From Isoetes taiwanensis (Eukaryota; Streptophyta; Lycopodiopsida; Isoetales; Isoetaceae): a stretch of 64,000 nt of DNA. Location: NCBI GenBank assembly GCA_021234155.1, contig JAJEKV010000001.1, positions 18,249,382 to 18,313,381 on the forward strand, given 5' to 3'. Below are positions 23,412 through 34,274 of the stretch, piece after piece. The stretch's first letter is position 1, and every line of letters starts with the position of its first letter. Position numbers and translations under genes: made by a program. The notes beneath the pieces are model-generated. The model was given only the letters and a program-made list of their open reading frames with translations, searched no databases and had not been told where the DNA came from.

Positions 23412-26400
23412 ATGGCGTCTAGAGGATCTGGCCGCGGCCGAGGCGCTGGTAGAGGTGGGCGACAGCCCAAAGCACAAATCCCAAGCCTGGAGGCTGCTGA
23501 ACAAGCAGAAAGCACAAATCCAACAAGCGCCTCAGGTAATTGATCTGTTTTTTGTTTTGTAATTGATTTCTGTGTCCCTTTTTTTGTTAGGTTTTTAGGA
23601 TGTTTTTAGGATGTATTTTCTGTGTATGCGTGTCTCTGTGTATTTTCTACCTTTTATATTGTTTCTGTGTCATTTCTACTGCTTTTACTACCTTGTTTTG
23701 TGTGTTTTTTGTTATAATCTTCTCCTGTACTCTGTGTTTTTTGTTTTGTATTCTCCATTTTGTATAATGTAGACCGTTTAATTATAGTTTCTTGCAGACT
23801 TGTTTGTTTATACTTTTGTTCTGTATTCTCCAGTTCTTTTGACAAGTCTTTTTTGTAGCCTAGTATGTCTCTTATAAAAGAGAAGTGTCTGTAGGGCCCC
23901 TCTTAAAAAGCGGCTTCGGTAGCGATTTATAATGTAGAGATGATTGTTTTTGTTGTCTCGCCACTTTTCCCCGCGGTACAATTTTATGTTTTTAAAGTAA
24001 GGCGTCTAGCAAAACGCGCTCGGCGCGATTTCATTACTCACCACATGATTGTAACTTTCAGGATCTTCTAAAATTGTGAAAAGAAAAGCAAAGCCTCTTG
24101 CAGGTCCAGGGACATCCGCGAACGAAAAACCAAACGGATGAAGATGTATCGTTGATTTGGCACACGCTAGACCATTGACGATCTGACCGGAATAATGAAG
24201 GCTCGGTAGAGCCTCCATGTCCGTAAGAAGATCTACCAGAGGGCTCGAATGGTATGTGGAGATCTTCAAGACTAAGCGGAAAGACAGATCTGATTTTCAT
24301 GTCTAGAGTTAAGGAAACAGATCAAATGAAGAAATAAGGTATTCGATCACATGCGAAGAACGGGGGCGATTCTTCTTTGTTCCGTATTACTTGAAGCGGT
24401 CGGAAAAAAAAAAAAAAGTATTGAAGAAGTTAAATTACTGCAGTGCCAGTTCCTTTAAGGAGACTGCCCTAAGAACGGATGAGGCCGCAGATAACCTCTT
24501 CAAATTTGGCTGGTCAGGTGGTGATCTATTGACACCAAAAACAATATGTGAAGGACTCTCACCGTGAGGAGAGCAATCGGTACAAGGCCGTCGGCTAGAT
24601 GCGTACCTACAAGCTTTAAAAGAGAAGGAAGATGCAAGTTCTAGAGCCGTGGAAACACCCGGGCGTTCTAGGCATTACGAGATATGACTAGTGATGATGA
24701 CAAGGCGAGGCGGTTAGAGGCCATGAGCAAACTCAAGAAATATGCTGACAAGTATCCACTGGGCCTTAGCTTCACGCATCCTATCCATGTCGACAGGCTT
24801 TTCAGGTCCACGAAGGCTATGTTTGTCAGCAGAAGATACGACAAGCAGCACGCAATGGAAATAGTCAACAGCATGATAGAAACCCCGGGACGGTGCCAAT
24901 CTTGCGGCGAGATGTGGTGCCTTTTGATATGAAGGCGAAGAAGGTGTTGATATGGAATAAACTTGAAGATTTAATTGGCAACCTCGATATTCACTTCATG
25001 ATAATAGATGGCCCATTGATTGGAGGAAGCATGAAGGTTTTGATCGGTCAAGCACAAAAACTGGAAATCGGTTATTCTATAGACGTATTGGTCGAGAAAT
25101 TGCCGGTTCCTCGGTGGCTCAACAACGAAAGTGTAATTAGTTAAATCGGCGGGCTCTTGAATGACATGGGAAAGACATTCCTATACAAAAGGTATTTTAT
25201 TTTCCCACATATAGCGTTCCAAATCGCGCCGGTAGCGTTTTTGCTAATCGCGTATTTACAAAGCGGCGCGCGACGCGATTTCTTCATATGGCATACATGA
25301 AGAGATCACGCCAGCGCCGCGTTTTTAAATCGTGATTAAAACGCACTGGCGCGCTTTATGTTGTTATTTGTGTGACGGATTTACAAAACGCGCACCGGGA
25401 ATTCTTCATCGCGGAAGAAATCGCGCCAGCGGCGCTTTCATGTAAACCGTGGTTAATTAAAACGCCGCTGGCGCGTTTTATATTGTTACTTACCGCGGCC
25501 TCTATTTTTTATCTAACGGCCCATATTTTGCGGTCGTATGTGGAGGCGATTCGCGCACGCCGTAACCAATGGATCGAATATGGAAAACCAATGCCGACCA
25601 GACAAGGGCAATCTAAGAGTGCCAAATTCAAATTACTAGAAAGGACACTGTGCCAAACCATAATACAGGACAAGACCAAGGGCACTAGATCAAAGAAGAA
25701 AAAGGGGATGCACAAAGGCGGGCACGGAAGAGCAAAGCGGTGCCAAAGGATGCCCGCAAGATTGTTTTTCTTGACGACCTGTATGGGAAAAGTGGAACAA
25801 TTTTGGGACGCCTATTCGAAAAAAAAGTTGTTGCGATTCGTATGGCAGGTTTCCTCCGCAAGATACGTCTATTTTTGATATACATATCACAGAAATGAGA
25901 AAGGCACAAGGATTGGATGATGCAGAATTAATCTCTGTTCTAGATAGTTGCATCAGAAAGGAAGTTATCTACAAGAAAACGTCTGCAGCAAAGCACTTGA
26001 CATCTTTCGAAGATGCATGCGAATCGATAAAAAATATGAAAGTCCTGAAAAAAGCTGTTGGCGAAGAACTGCAAAGGCTCTCAGGAGACATGATGTTATC
26101 AGAGATAGGCTTAATGCAAAAGTACAACGTATCTAATGATGACATTAAGAAATATGTATTTTGGTCAAAAGATTTTGTGAAGCAGCAAAAGGCGAAGAAT
26201 GTGGCAACTCTTAAGGGGATTCACACGAAAGTTGCGTCTGACCTAAAAAGAAAAGTTGCTTTGGTGAAGAAGACGGCAGTAGACGAGTCTCCTTTTTTCT
26301 ATAAGGTGTCCACTGGTTATAAGTGTGCCATGCCAGAGGTGGGTGAAGGGCCAACCGACATCACTCTATTTGTTCTTGATAGCCGTGGCACGAGATGGAC

Positions 26401-27195
26401 ACAGGATGATTACAGCACCTTCTTCAACACATGCAGTGGTTTGACGACTGAGATGCATTATACTATCGTGACAGTTTGCCACTCCGACATGTCCTACGCA
26501 TATGCACTAGCTGCTGCAAATGATGTCGAATGCATTAAAGTGATGAGGCAAGCAGTAATGATAGATGAAAACAAAGATAGTGAGTTTAGTACCGAAAGTA
26601 AGATCTCACATGTGCTAGTCCTTATGATAGCCATTATGGATGATAAAGAATATGAAAGACTCAAGGGGAAACCAGAAGGTGAGAAGATTGCTTGGCAGTG
26701 CTATCGGCTAGATGAACCCCTATTGAAAAATATTTTTTATGTCGAATCCAATGCTGAAGACAAAGGGAAGGAGACTGCAGATGTGGACTTTGAAGAGGAC
26801 GAAGAGGAAGAGGAAGAAGAAAACTGGGTCGACCCTGTCCTTAATTCACCAATCAAGTATGAGCTAAGCCGACCACAAGATAAGGGAGGCTGAATAAGCA
26901 CGGTTTTCTTTGGCCCTTTCGAAGTTTTTCGATTGAAGCCTTCTGCCCTTTAGAGTCTACGTGTTGGGAGTTTCATGTTGGAGGTTATGTCGAGCGGGAA
27001 GCTCTGAAGCTAGCTAGGAAATGCCAAAGTGTGGTCTCTGATGGTCAAGCCAAGGACTTCCTTGATATTTTTTTCGAGAAAGTGCTAGAGGTGGCACCTA
27101 GGGGTCCGCTAGGTAGTGCAAAAAATAAAGCTTCCAGGGTGGAAGCACACTATAGTGGTTCGATTAGCTTGTCCCCCTTGTCCCCCCCAAAATAG
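23412..27195 (+). CDS. Unrecognised multi-part gene with Gly/Arg-rich N-terminus and acidic C-terminal part
   Basis: Exon 1 (23412-23535) starts MASRGSGRGRGAGRGGRQPK, an RGG-type N-terminus, and ends at a GT donor in phase 1. An acceptor at about 24060 (CTTTCAG then GATCTTC) continues in phase with a Lys-rich stretch (KIVKRKAKPLAGPG), but the frame soon breaks. Further open pieces on the same strand are 24684-24900 (ARRLEAMSKLKKYADK), 24893-25141, about 25730-25880 (KIVFLDDLYGKSGTILGRLF), the 333-codon ORF 25895-26893, and a +2-shifted continuation to 27195 (ESTCWEFHVGGYVERE). The central ORF holds DITLFVLDSRGTRWTQDDY and ends in an Asp/Glu run. Same strand and order suggest one original protein with frameshifts or unseen introns. 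I do not recognise a family. The DxRG...W...D block vaguely recalls methyltransferase layouts, but no DPPY or SAM motif is present. CG-rich palindromes sit between its parts. Confidence 0.5.
25205..25480. repeat. Cluster of CG-rich palindromes (GCGCCAGCGGCG / CGCCGCTGGCGC)
   Basis: Within 270 bases there are repeated AAATCGCGCC and GGCGCG..TTT words arranged as inverted repeats. The clearest is AATCGCGCCAGCGGCG facing CGCCGCTGGCGCGTTTT about 30 bases later. The words stand out because the surroundings are AT-rich. The same words recur at 21645-21765, 22310-22395, 24005-24035 and 39790-39905. Confidence 0.7.
25895..26893 (+). CDS. Intact 332-aa ORF of the unrecognised gene
   Basis: This is the longest undisturbed part of the surrounding gene. 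Residues 1-110 are helical and charged (YKKTSAAKHLTSFEDACESI; YNVSNDDIKKYVFWSKDF). Residues 110-260 look globular, with CAMPEVGEGPTDITLFVLD, the TIVTVCHSDMSYAYALAAAN strand-helix block and VLVLMIAIMDDKEY. The end is an acidic run before ENWVDPVLNSPIKYELS. The first Met may be internal to a longer protein, since coding continues upstream in another frame. Nuclear or nucleic-acid association is suggested only by the RGG exon and acidic tail. Function unknown. Confidence 0.55.
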   Translation: MRKAQGLDDAELISVLDSCIRKEVIYKKTSAAKHLTSFEDACESIKNMKVLKKAVGEELQRLSGDMMLSEIGLMQKYNVSNDDIKKYVFWSKDFVKQQKAKNVATLKGIHTKVASDLKRKVALVKKTAVDESPFFYKVSTGYKCAMPEVGEGPTDITLFVLDSRGTRWTQDDYSTFFNTCSGLTTEMHYTIVTVCHSDMSYAYALAAANDVECIKVMRQAVMIDENKDSEFSTESKISHVLVLMIAIMDDKEYERLKGKPEGEKIAWQCYRLDEPLLKNIFYVESNAEDKGKETADVDFEEDEEEEEEENWVDPVLNSPIKYELSRPQDKGG

Positions 27196-27199
27196 TTAA

Positions 27200-27680
27200 A
27201 GAAGTAGCTCGTTCCCTTACTAATTTCTTTTGGCCTTTTATGGCAACAACCATGCCACGTAGAAAATTTTTAAAATTTTCCAAGAACCTCGGGCCAAAAG
27301 TTCCGTCCCAAGAAGCAAGCTCGGTGCTATCAGATAGGTCTCAATGCTTGACCAGAGGATAGAGGATGATCCCATGAATCAAGACCTACTGATGCAACCA
27401 TGCCAACACGGTAAACCTATCTTTTACATACGTTTAGTTTTTCTTTCTGTATTACATTTGCAACACCATAAACGTTGAGGAGAACTAATGAAATGAAAGT
27501 TTCCTTGTTACTAGATTGGAGCAAGGAGATTTGGGATGTATAATCCGAGAAGAATCCTCGTTGTTTCTAAGGCCGGTAATTGCGTGATTTTTGGCATCCT
27601 GGTTTATTTTTTTGCAAACATGACATTAGGCCGTGCAGAAGGTAAGCCTCATTACTTCTCCATTCTTCCGATAATTATAT
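27200..27680. other. No gene recognised
   Basis: Short open frames only (for example 27536-27742), without recognisable similarity. Confidence 0.3.
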
Positions 27681-27684
27681 CTAG

Positions 27685-30600
27685 TGATGGAAGATACAAT
27701 GCACAATTCAAAAGGAAAAGAAAGAGCACAACAGAAAGGTGAAACTTTGAAAAAAAAAAGAATGAAAGTAGAAAACGAGAAAATGTGAATTGATGACTAT
27801 TATGCAAGAGGGTTCTACTAGTACCAGCCATAGTAAAATTCAAAAGAATAAGATTGTAGCTAGTTTAGTACTCTTCTTTGTGAGAAAAACTTCTCGAATG
27901 GATGTGAAGCAAAGAGAGAAGTTCTAAAGGAGTTCATGAAGCAAAAGGAAGTTGCAGAGTTTCTTGATGACCAATTCAGGAATATGGAGGTGAAGAACCA
28001 TTTAATTGATAATATTAGAGAAAATATCCAGTCGGTAAAATCTTCTACTCGTACAGATTCTATGGCTGCAAAGCAGAGTGTACTTGCGATGTCTATTGGA
28101 CAAGGTTGCACCAGTGAAATTGTTAGTAAGAGAAGTTTGGGAAAAGTTTTGGGAATCCATCCAAGAAATATTGCGATTGCAAGGGATAAACACAAGGAGA
28201 TAGTCACTAATAAAACTGGATGGGTGTTTTATAAAAGGTCAAAGAGGATCGATTCAATTGGAAATGATATTATTGTACAAGGGTCTAGCCAAATGTAAAA
28301 GACGTGAGATATAAAAGGTTGGAGAAGAATGTTAAAGAGGAGCATGCAACTCATTATCTGGAAGATACACAGGTTAGTTTATTGCCTTATTTTGCGCTTA
28401 CTTGTTTCCAAAGTTTTGCTAGCATGTTTGATGTATTTTATTTGGTTAGATTGAACTCAAATATATGTGTTTGATGAATGGTGTTTGCTAATTTTCCTAA
28501 ATGATTTAGGCACTATGTAGTTGTGAGATACTTGCAAGTTGGAGTCCCAACCATAGTAGTAACTTATGTTTTAGTTCCATGTTACAGTATGCATTTGCAA
28601 AAAGGTCCAAGTTACAGGTTACAGTGTGACATGTTATGGACTTACCTTGCACTTAAAGGCCGTAGTTTTAGAGATAGTTGCAGGTCATAGTCTGAAGTTG
28701 CAGGTGACAGTTGCAGGTGGCAGTTGCAAGTTGCAGGTGTTAGTTCTAGTTGGCGGTTTAGGTGACGATGGTGGTGGCGAAAAGGTGCGAGTCCAGGTTA
28801 GGTGATAGTTCTGACTTACCAAATAGTAGTAGTCGTAGATGCCACAAACCCCGACTGGGACTGTTTTAGGTGCAATAGATTCAGTTCTAGTTGTAGTTAG
28901 TCATTGTGAAGTCTTAGTTTTGCACCTAAGACATCATGCATGTAAACTGATTACTATTGTTGTTATTATCCAGTCGTAAATGTTCCTCAAATTCAAAGAG
29001 CAATATCCGGCGGTGAAGATCCGCCAAAGGGCTTTTGAGAAATTAAAGCCATGGTAATGCGTATTGAAATTGAAGCAATTTAACTTGTTGTTGCATACAT
29101 CACGTCTTGGTTGCAAATGCTTTTAGATGGCTTTAATAGATTGAGAAATCAACATGTGAATCCTTGCAACTGTACATGTGATGTATGTCATCATGTGGGA
29201 GATGTGGGAGAAGCTTGTTTTGCCAAGAGAAAGAAATATAAGACAACTACAGAGTTGTGGCAGTCTATTCTTTGTGCAAAGGAGGAGAACCGTGAATTCC
29301 ACAAAAAAAGATTGCATAGATGGAGTTTGCACTAATTGTGGTATATCCCAGCTATCCATATGTCCACTAGAGTTAGCAACTGAAGGATCTGTTAGTTGGG
29401 AGTACTGGGATTATGAAGAAGGTGGAAAAGATAAGTGGGGAAAGCCAAAGAAAATACTGAAGCGTTTGTGGAAAGAAACTGAGCCATTTGTGGAAAGAAC
29501 CATGAGCTTTAGTACACAAGTTAATTGACAAAGTTGGCTAAATTTCCTTTGCATAGTTTTCAGGCATAAGTGGCGTGCCAAGCAATTTAAGGAGTTCTTT
29601 GGAAAATCTTCCACTGTGTACTCTTTTGTCGGGGTTGTAGATTTTCTTTGAGAACTTTAGTATCCAGCTACAAAATCAGGTCCAATCTGCATATTGGACT
29701 AGCAAACAGGTTACTATCTTAGTGCATATTACATACTTTGTAGATCCTGTATCAAATGATGTGATGAAGGATACCCATTATTATATATCGGATGACACAA
29801 AGCATGATACTTTGTTTGTTCAGCATGCATTTATGATGCATTATGAATTTATGCAACAACAAGGAATGGATCCAAATAAACATTGGGTCTTTTCGGATGG
29901 AGCAAACATCTCGTTTTAAGGCAAAGAAGACCTTTTTACTTTGTCGGAAGGTATGCACATGCCACACATATACGATGATGTGGAACTTTTTGTTCCAACC
30001 ATGGGAAAGGGGAGCATGATGGAAAAGCCGCAGAATTGAAGAGATGGTTGAGGGAATTGATGAAGAGACAAAGAAGATCTGAAAATAGAACGCAAAGCAG
30101 AGATATAGTGAAGATAGCTAGGGAGAGCTTCATCATCGTGGCTCCATCATCTAGTGTGAACAAGAAGCCAAGATTTAAGATGGTTTTGGGAAGTGGTGGG
30201 AGTGAATAGAAACAACCTTTGGGCAGCAGAGACAGTGGAGGACACACGAAACATCCATTCTGTTCATGCATTTAATCCAGAATGCCCTACCCAATTGCAG
30301 GTAAGGTGTTTGTCATGCTTTTGTGCAAATTGCCTTGATGCTCAATGGGGTAAATGTATGAACAAAGAGTATGTAGATGATTGGAAGCTTGTAGTTATTG
30401 AACCTAGCAAGGTTCTAGCTGATGAATTTGAGCTATTAAACCAAAAGAACAATTTTCTTCGTGGTCAGCCATGTTGAGTGATGCCGTAATAGTAGGTGAT
30501 ACGTTTGCTGTGGTAGCTCCAAAGGATAATGAAGAGGGTGCACTATTTTGGATGGTACTATGCACAAAGACTAAGTATGTTGTGGAGGAAGACTTTGAGT

Positions 30601-30863
30601 TAAATGGACAAACATTTTATAGAGGAGAGGAACTTCTTGAAGGTACTTATTTTGAAAAGGTACCAAGATCACGTACAAGCTATGTTTTATGCTCTAATGA
30701 GCCAAAGGCGATAGTTTATGCAACCCAAATTTGTGCAATTAAAGTGGACATGCCACAAGCAAAACACCGAGTGAAGGGCAAGATCAGATACACACTCAGA
30801 GAGGCTGATAGTGAGAAGATCTTGGACAATCTACCAGATGTATTATCAGATGATGAAGACTAA
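27685..30863 (+). pseudogene. Transposase-like protein with HWVFSDG motif, decayed
   Basis: Plus-strand pieces in order: a Lys-rich start (MEDTMHNSKGKE), MAAKQSVLAMSIGQG and SKRSLGKVLGIHPRNI (27936-28298), FLKFKEQYPAVKIRQRAFEK (about 28980), CNCTCDVCHHVGDVGEACF (29111-29335), CIDGVCTNCG and a Lys/Trp-rich part (29178-29528), HKWRAKQFKEFF and FFENFSIQLQNQVQSAYWTS (29560-29710), ISDDTKHDTLFVQHAFM and HWVFSDGANISF (29722-29919), FYFVGRY-like and HGKGEHDGKA-like remnants, CLSCFCANCLDAQWGKC (30193-30477) and an acidic C-terminus (30471-30863). I recall this order (YWTSKQ...HWxFSDG...GHGKGEHDG...CxxC) from a widespread family seen in plants and animals that behaves like a transposon or domesticated transposase; I cannot give its formal name. 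Frames change at least five times, so the locus is non-functional. Confidence 0.55.
28560..28900. repeat. GTTGCAGGT-type degenerate repeats
   Basis: Words such as AGTTGCAGGTGACAGTTGCA, GGTTACAGT and AGTTCTAGTTG recur irregularly between parts of the surrounding pseudogene. This looks like expansion of a short purine/T-rich motif in a non-coding interval. Confidence 0.5.
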
Positions 30864-31189
30864 CACCCTGCAGGTACATTTTGTAATGTTAGTTGAATGT
30901 AAGGTTACTATTTTAGACATCATTTCCATTGATACCTTTCACTTGTTGCAGGTCACAACTATCTCAATGGATTCATACTGTTGACTCAGATAAATGTTTG
31001 CTGAGAATTGCTCTCAGATTTTCATTTATCATAATTGCTCAGATTTGCTCAAACAAGGATAAATACTCTTAATCCTAAGCTTTGAATCTACATATGACTA
31101 TAGCTCAGCTCAGCTCAGCTTTGTTGTTCTCATATTTTAGTAATTCTCAGATTTTTGTTGTTCTCATATTTGCTTGTTATTTTGTTATT

Positions 31190-31430
31190 CTGATATTAGT
31201 CAAAATTCATACAGACATGAACATTTCCATTAGTCAAAATTCATACAGACATGGTTGCTAGGGAGCATCAAATCTCGAGTAAATTGTTAGAGGATTCACA
31301 GAACTTCAATATAAGCTGGAACTTCAATATAAGTTGGAACTGCCCGAGCTTACCTAATAGCCAGAACTTCAATATAAGCTGGAACTTCAATATAAGTTGA
31401 AACTGCCCGAGCTTACCAAATACCAATGCT
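31190..31430. repeat. Two short tandem duplications
   Basis: AGTCAAAATTCATACAGACATG occurs twice (about 31198 and 31232). A unit of about 70 bases made of GAACTTCAATATAAGCTGG and CTGCCCGAGCTTACC occurs twice between 31305 and 31430. Confidence 0.8.
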
Positions 31431-31639
31431 ATTCAACTGTTATGGGCCTTTTTTCAAATTCTTTTCGAAACAAAAGCAACTCATGTGTGTTGAGAATTTT
31501 TGCTTCAATAACCTTCCTATCATAAAGGTTAGCCTTTGAAATATTTACTGTTCACTAGGGTCTGGTCGCGCACTCTTCAAGGACCATTCAAATTTATTTT
31601 ATGAGTCCTAAACAATGCACTTCCTGAAATAGCAAATTG

Positions 31640-32360
31640 CATCCTAAACACCCACTTGGCACACGTGGCACACTTGGCACACGTGGCACAAGTGGCACCC
31701 ACTTGGCACACGTGGCACACGTGGCACTTCCTTACACCTAGGTGGCAAGTCAGAGTAATTATGTGTAATAACACTTTGAGATTATGTTGATACCCTTAGG
31801 CCTAGGTGGCACCCACTTGGCACACGTGGCATGTTGATACCCTTAGGCCTAGGTGGCACCCACTTGGCACACGTGGCACACGTGGCACTTCCTTACACCT
31901 AGGTGGCAAGTCAGAGTAATTATGTGTAATAACACTTTGAGATTATGTTGATACCCTTAGGCCTAGGTGGCACCCACTTGGCACACGTGGCATGTTGATA
32001 CCCTTAGGCCTAGGTGGCACCCACTTGGCACACGTGGCACACGTGGCACTTCCTTACACCTAGGTGGCAAGTCAGAGTAATTATGTGTAATAACACTTTG
32101 AGATTATGTTGATACCCTTAGGCCTAGGTGGCACCCACTTGGCACACGTGGCATGTTGATACCCTTAGGCCTAGGTGGCACCCACTTGGCACACACGGGC
32201 ACGTGGCACTTCCTTACACCTAGGTGGCAAGTCAGAGTAATTATGTGTAATAACACTTTGAGATTATGTTGATACCCTTAGGCCTAGGTGGCACCCACTT
32301 GGCACACGTGGCATGTTGATACCCTTAGGCCTAGGTGGCACCTACTTGGCACACATGGCA
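31640..32360. repeat. Satellite-like array of 161-bp units rich in CACGTGGC
   Basis: The landmark CTTCCTTACACCTAGGTGGC starts at 31727, 31888, 32049 and about 32209, giving periods of 161, 161 and 160. Each unit also holds TTATGTGTAATAACACTTTG, two CCCTTAGGCCTAGGTGG blocks and several GGCACACGTGGCA words. About thirteen CACGTGGC octamers are present; this octamer is the plant G-box/ABRE core. The copies are nearly identical, so the array is young. Confidence 0.9.
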
Positions 32361-32625
32361 TGATGACATGGCATGAAACAACTTGGCTTAGAGATGTAAC
32401 ATTTTTTAAAACAAATAAAAGTAGAATATTCTAAGCACTGCCACTTGGACTGGCACATGATGACGGTACTTGTCCACAAGGCATGATGACATGGCATGAC
32501 GACATGGCATGAAACAACATGGCATGATGACATGGCATGAGACAACTTGGCATGGCATGAGACAACTTGACATGAGACAACTTGACATTTTCTTAAAACA
32601 AATAAAAGTAGAATATTCTAAGGAT
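32360..32625. repeat. GGCATGATGACAT repeat flanked by a 28-bp direct repeat
   Basis: Words GACATGGCATGA and GAGACAACTTGGCATG recur about ten times. The block is bracketed by two copies of TTAAAACAAATAAAAGTAG...ATTCTAAG (about 32407 and 32594). It probably evolved from the TTGGCAC words of the neighbouring satellite. Confidence 0.8.
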
Positions 32626-32791
32626 CTATCCTTATATAGGTCCTATCGAGCTTTTATTATAGGCTACCTTTTTCGTACAGGATAATAAGTTCCTAGATAT
32701 AGGATCTATATAGGATGACTATTCATTTCTGCATGCAAAATTTTGAATAAATAGCTTAACAAATGGATTGCATTGCTTCACAGCTCTAGAG

Positions 32792-33046
32792 ATGGCGCGG
32801 ATTAAGATCACAGAAAAGAGGCCAATGGAGGAATCCGTCGGTTCTTCCCAAAAACTTCAAAAACTTAGTGCAAGAGCTCGGTTCAGTTGTTCCGAGGTGA
32901 TGGTTTTGCAAAACGTAAGGAGTTGATATTTTGAAAAAGTGCAAAGATTGGATAGATCGTTCCGCCTCCATGAGGAACGCCTTCTCAAGATGAAGATTGA
33001 AGTTGATGGAGACGATGGCCTCAAAATTCATTTGAAGATGCCTTGA
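32792..33046 (+). pseudogene. Small broken ORF, MARIKITEKRP start
   Basis: ATG at 32792 opens MARIKITEKRPMEESVGSSQ and stops after about 45 codons. The same frame then continues open as YFEKVQRLDRSFRLHEERLL and ends HLKMP at 33046. The composition (charged, Lys/Glu-rich, one internal stop) looks like a short nuclear protein or an exon of one. No family recognised. Confidence 0.25.
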
Positions 33047-33049
33047 TTA

Positions 33050-34270
33050 GAGTGATCTGCAGTCTACTATAAAGTATAGAATAGTATCTTATGCTTTTTA
33101 GTTTTTTTCGCTAGTTTTTCTGGCCTCTGAAACGTGGTTGTGAATATGTGTACTGGGTGTTCCTGTAAAATGTTGACGGATTTATCATGATATTTTTTTT
33201 TTTTGGTATGTGAAAGCCTTATGGCATTTTTGTAAACAAAGTTGACTAATATAATATAATATGGTTTTACATATGTGTTCATTGTTTATGTTCTGTTAAA
33301 GGAAGCAGTCTTTAAGTTCTGTTGAATTCTGACTTCTATTTTCCTTTTGATGTTATTATTCTAATGATCCGATCCATACAATTCTCAAAGATCTTTGCTC
33401 AAAGATCTTTGCTCAAAGATATGCTATTCTTGCACATACATGCTTGACATAGCATGCAACATCTAAAAAACATTCCACTGTAATACACGATTATTTCTTT
33501 AATACAAGTTCAGAAATGCTTCACTTGTAAACACAACTTCTACTTCAGACTTCTACATCATGACATTACCTATTGAATCTGCTTATTCAGAGCAAGTTAA
33601 TTGCATGCAAAAGCCTCAGCCATGTCATTACTGTAGCATAGGGTTTAGATACCAAAATGCTAGTGCATAATTTAGTGAAAGCAATTGCCTTAATCTTTTA
33701 GCTTGCTACTCACAAGGACTCTACAAAAAGTCTTGAAAACAATGGCTGTATGCTTTGGATATGAGCAATTCCATTAGCAACCTGCATGAATGATCTTTCT
33801 AAATTTGATAGCATTCAGATATTAAGTATCCAGCCTGGACCTCAATTCTCTCTTCGATGCAAATATGGATCTAATGTTTTCCTGCTTCCAATCTACAAAA
33901 TGCAGAACGGATTTGCTGCTTCATTCATATGCACATGCTTTGTGTTGCCATGTAAATACTGTACAATCTTTCCTTCTGCACATGGTTTTGGAGTACAGTT
34001 TCTAATACCAGCAGTGTCCAATGAATATGCAGGGACTTACAGGGCCAGTTCCATGTCAATACACATTATGTTCTAAGAAGAAGCAGAGATGCACATTACC
34101 ATTTGCACTATAAAAATCTGCTGAAAACCATCATTTGATAAAAATGTGAGGCAAAAGCCAAATACAAATGTAAGGGAAAAGCCAAATAGTCATTGAACAA
34201 AAACAATTTAATTCGTGTACAAATGACACATATCAAAATACTTCAGAGCTTCATAGTCTTCCACTCACTC
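33050..34270. other. No gene recognised
   Basis: AT-rich sequence with a triple AAAGATCTTTGCTC repeat near 33390 and one 96-codon open frame (33786-34076) that resembles nothing I know. It includes the 3' flank of the minus-strand RING-HAD gene. Confidence 0.4.
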
Positions 34271-34274
34271 AATG

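Noticed and set aside
26339-26640. N6-adenine methyltransferase identity for the unknown ORF
   Set aside because: Only a loose secondary-structure resemblance (DxRG...W...D); no DPPY/NPPY or SAM-binding motif is visible.
31640-32360. CRISPR-like array
   Set aside because: Units are contiguous 161-bp tandem copies without unique spacers, and the genome is a plant nuclear genome.
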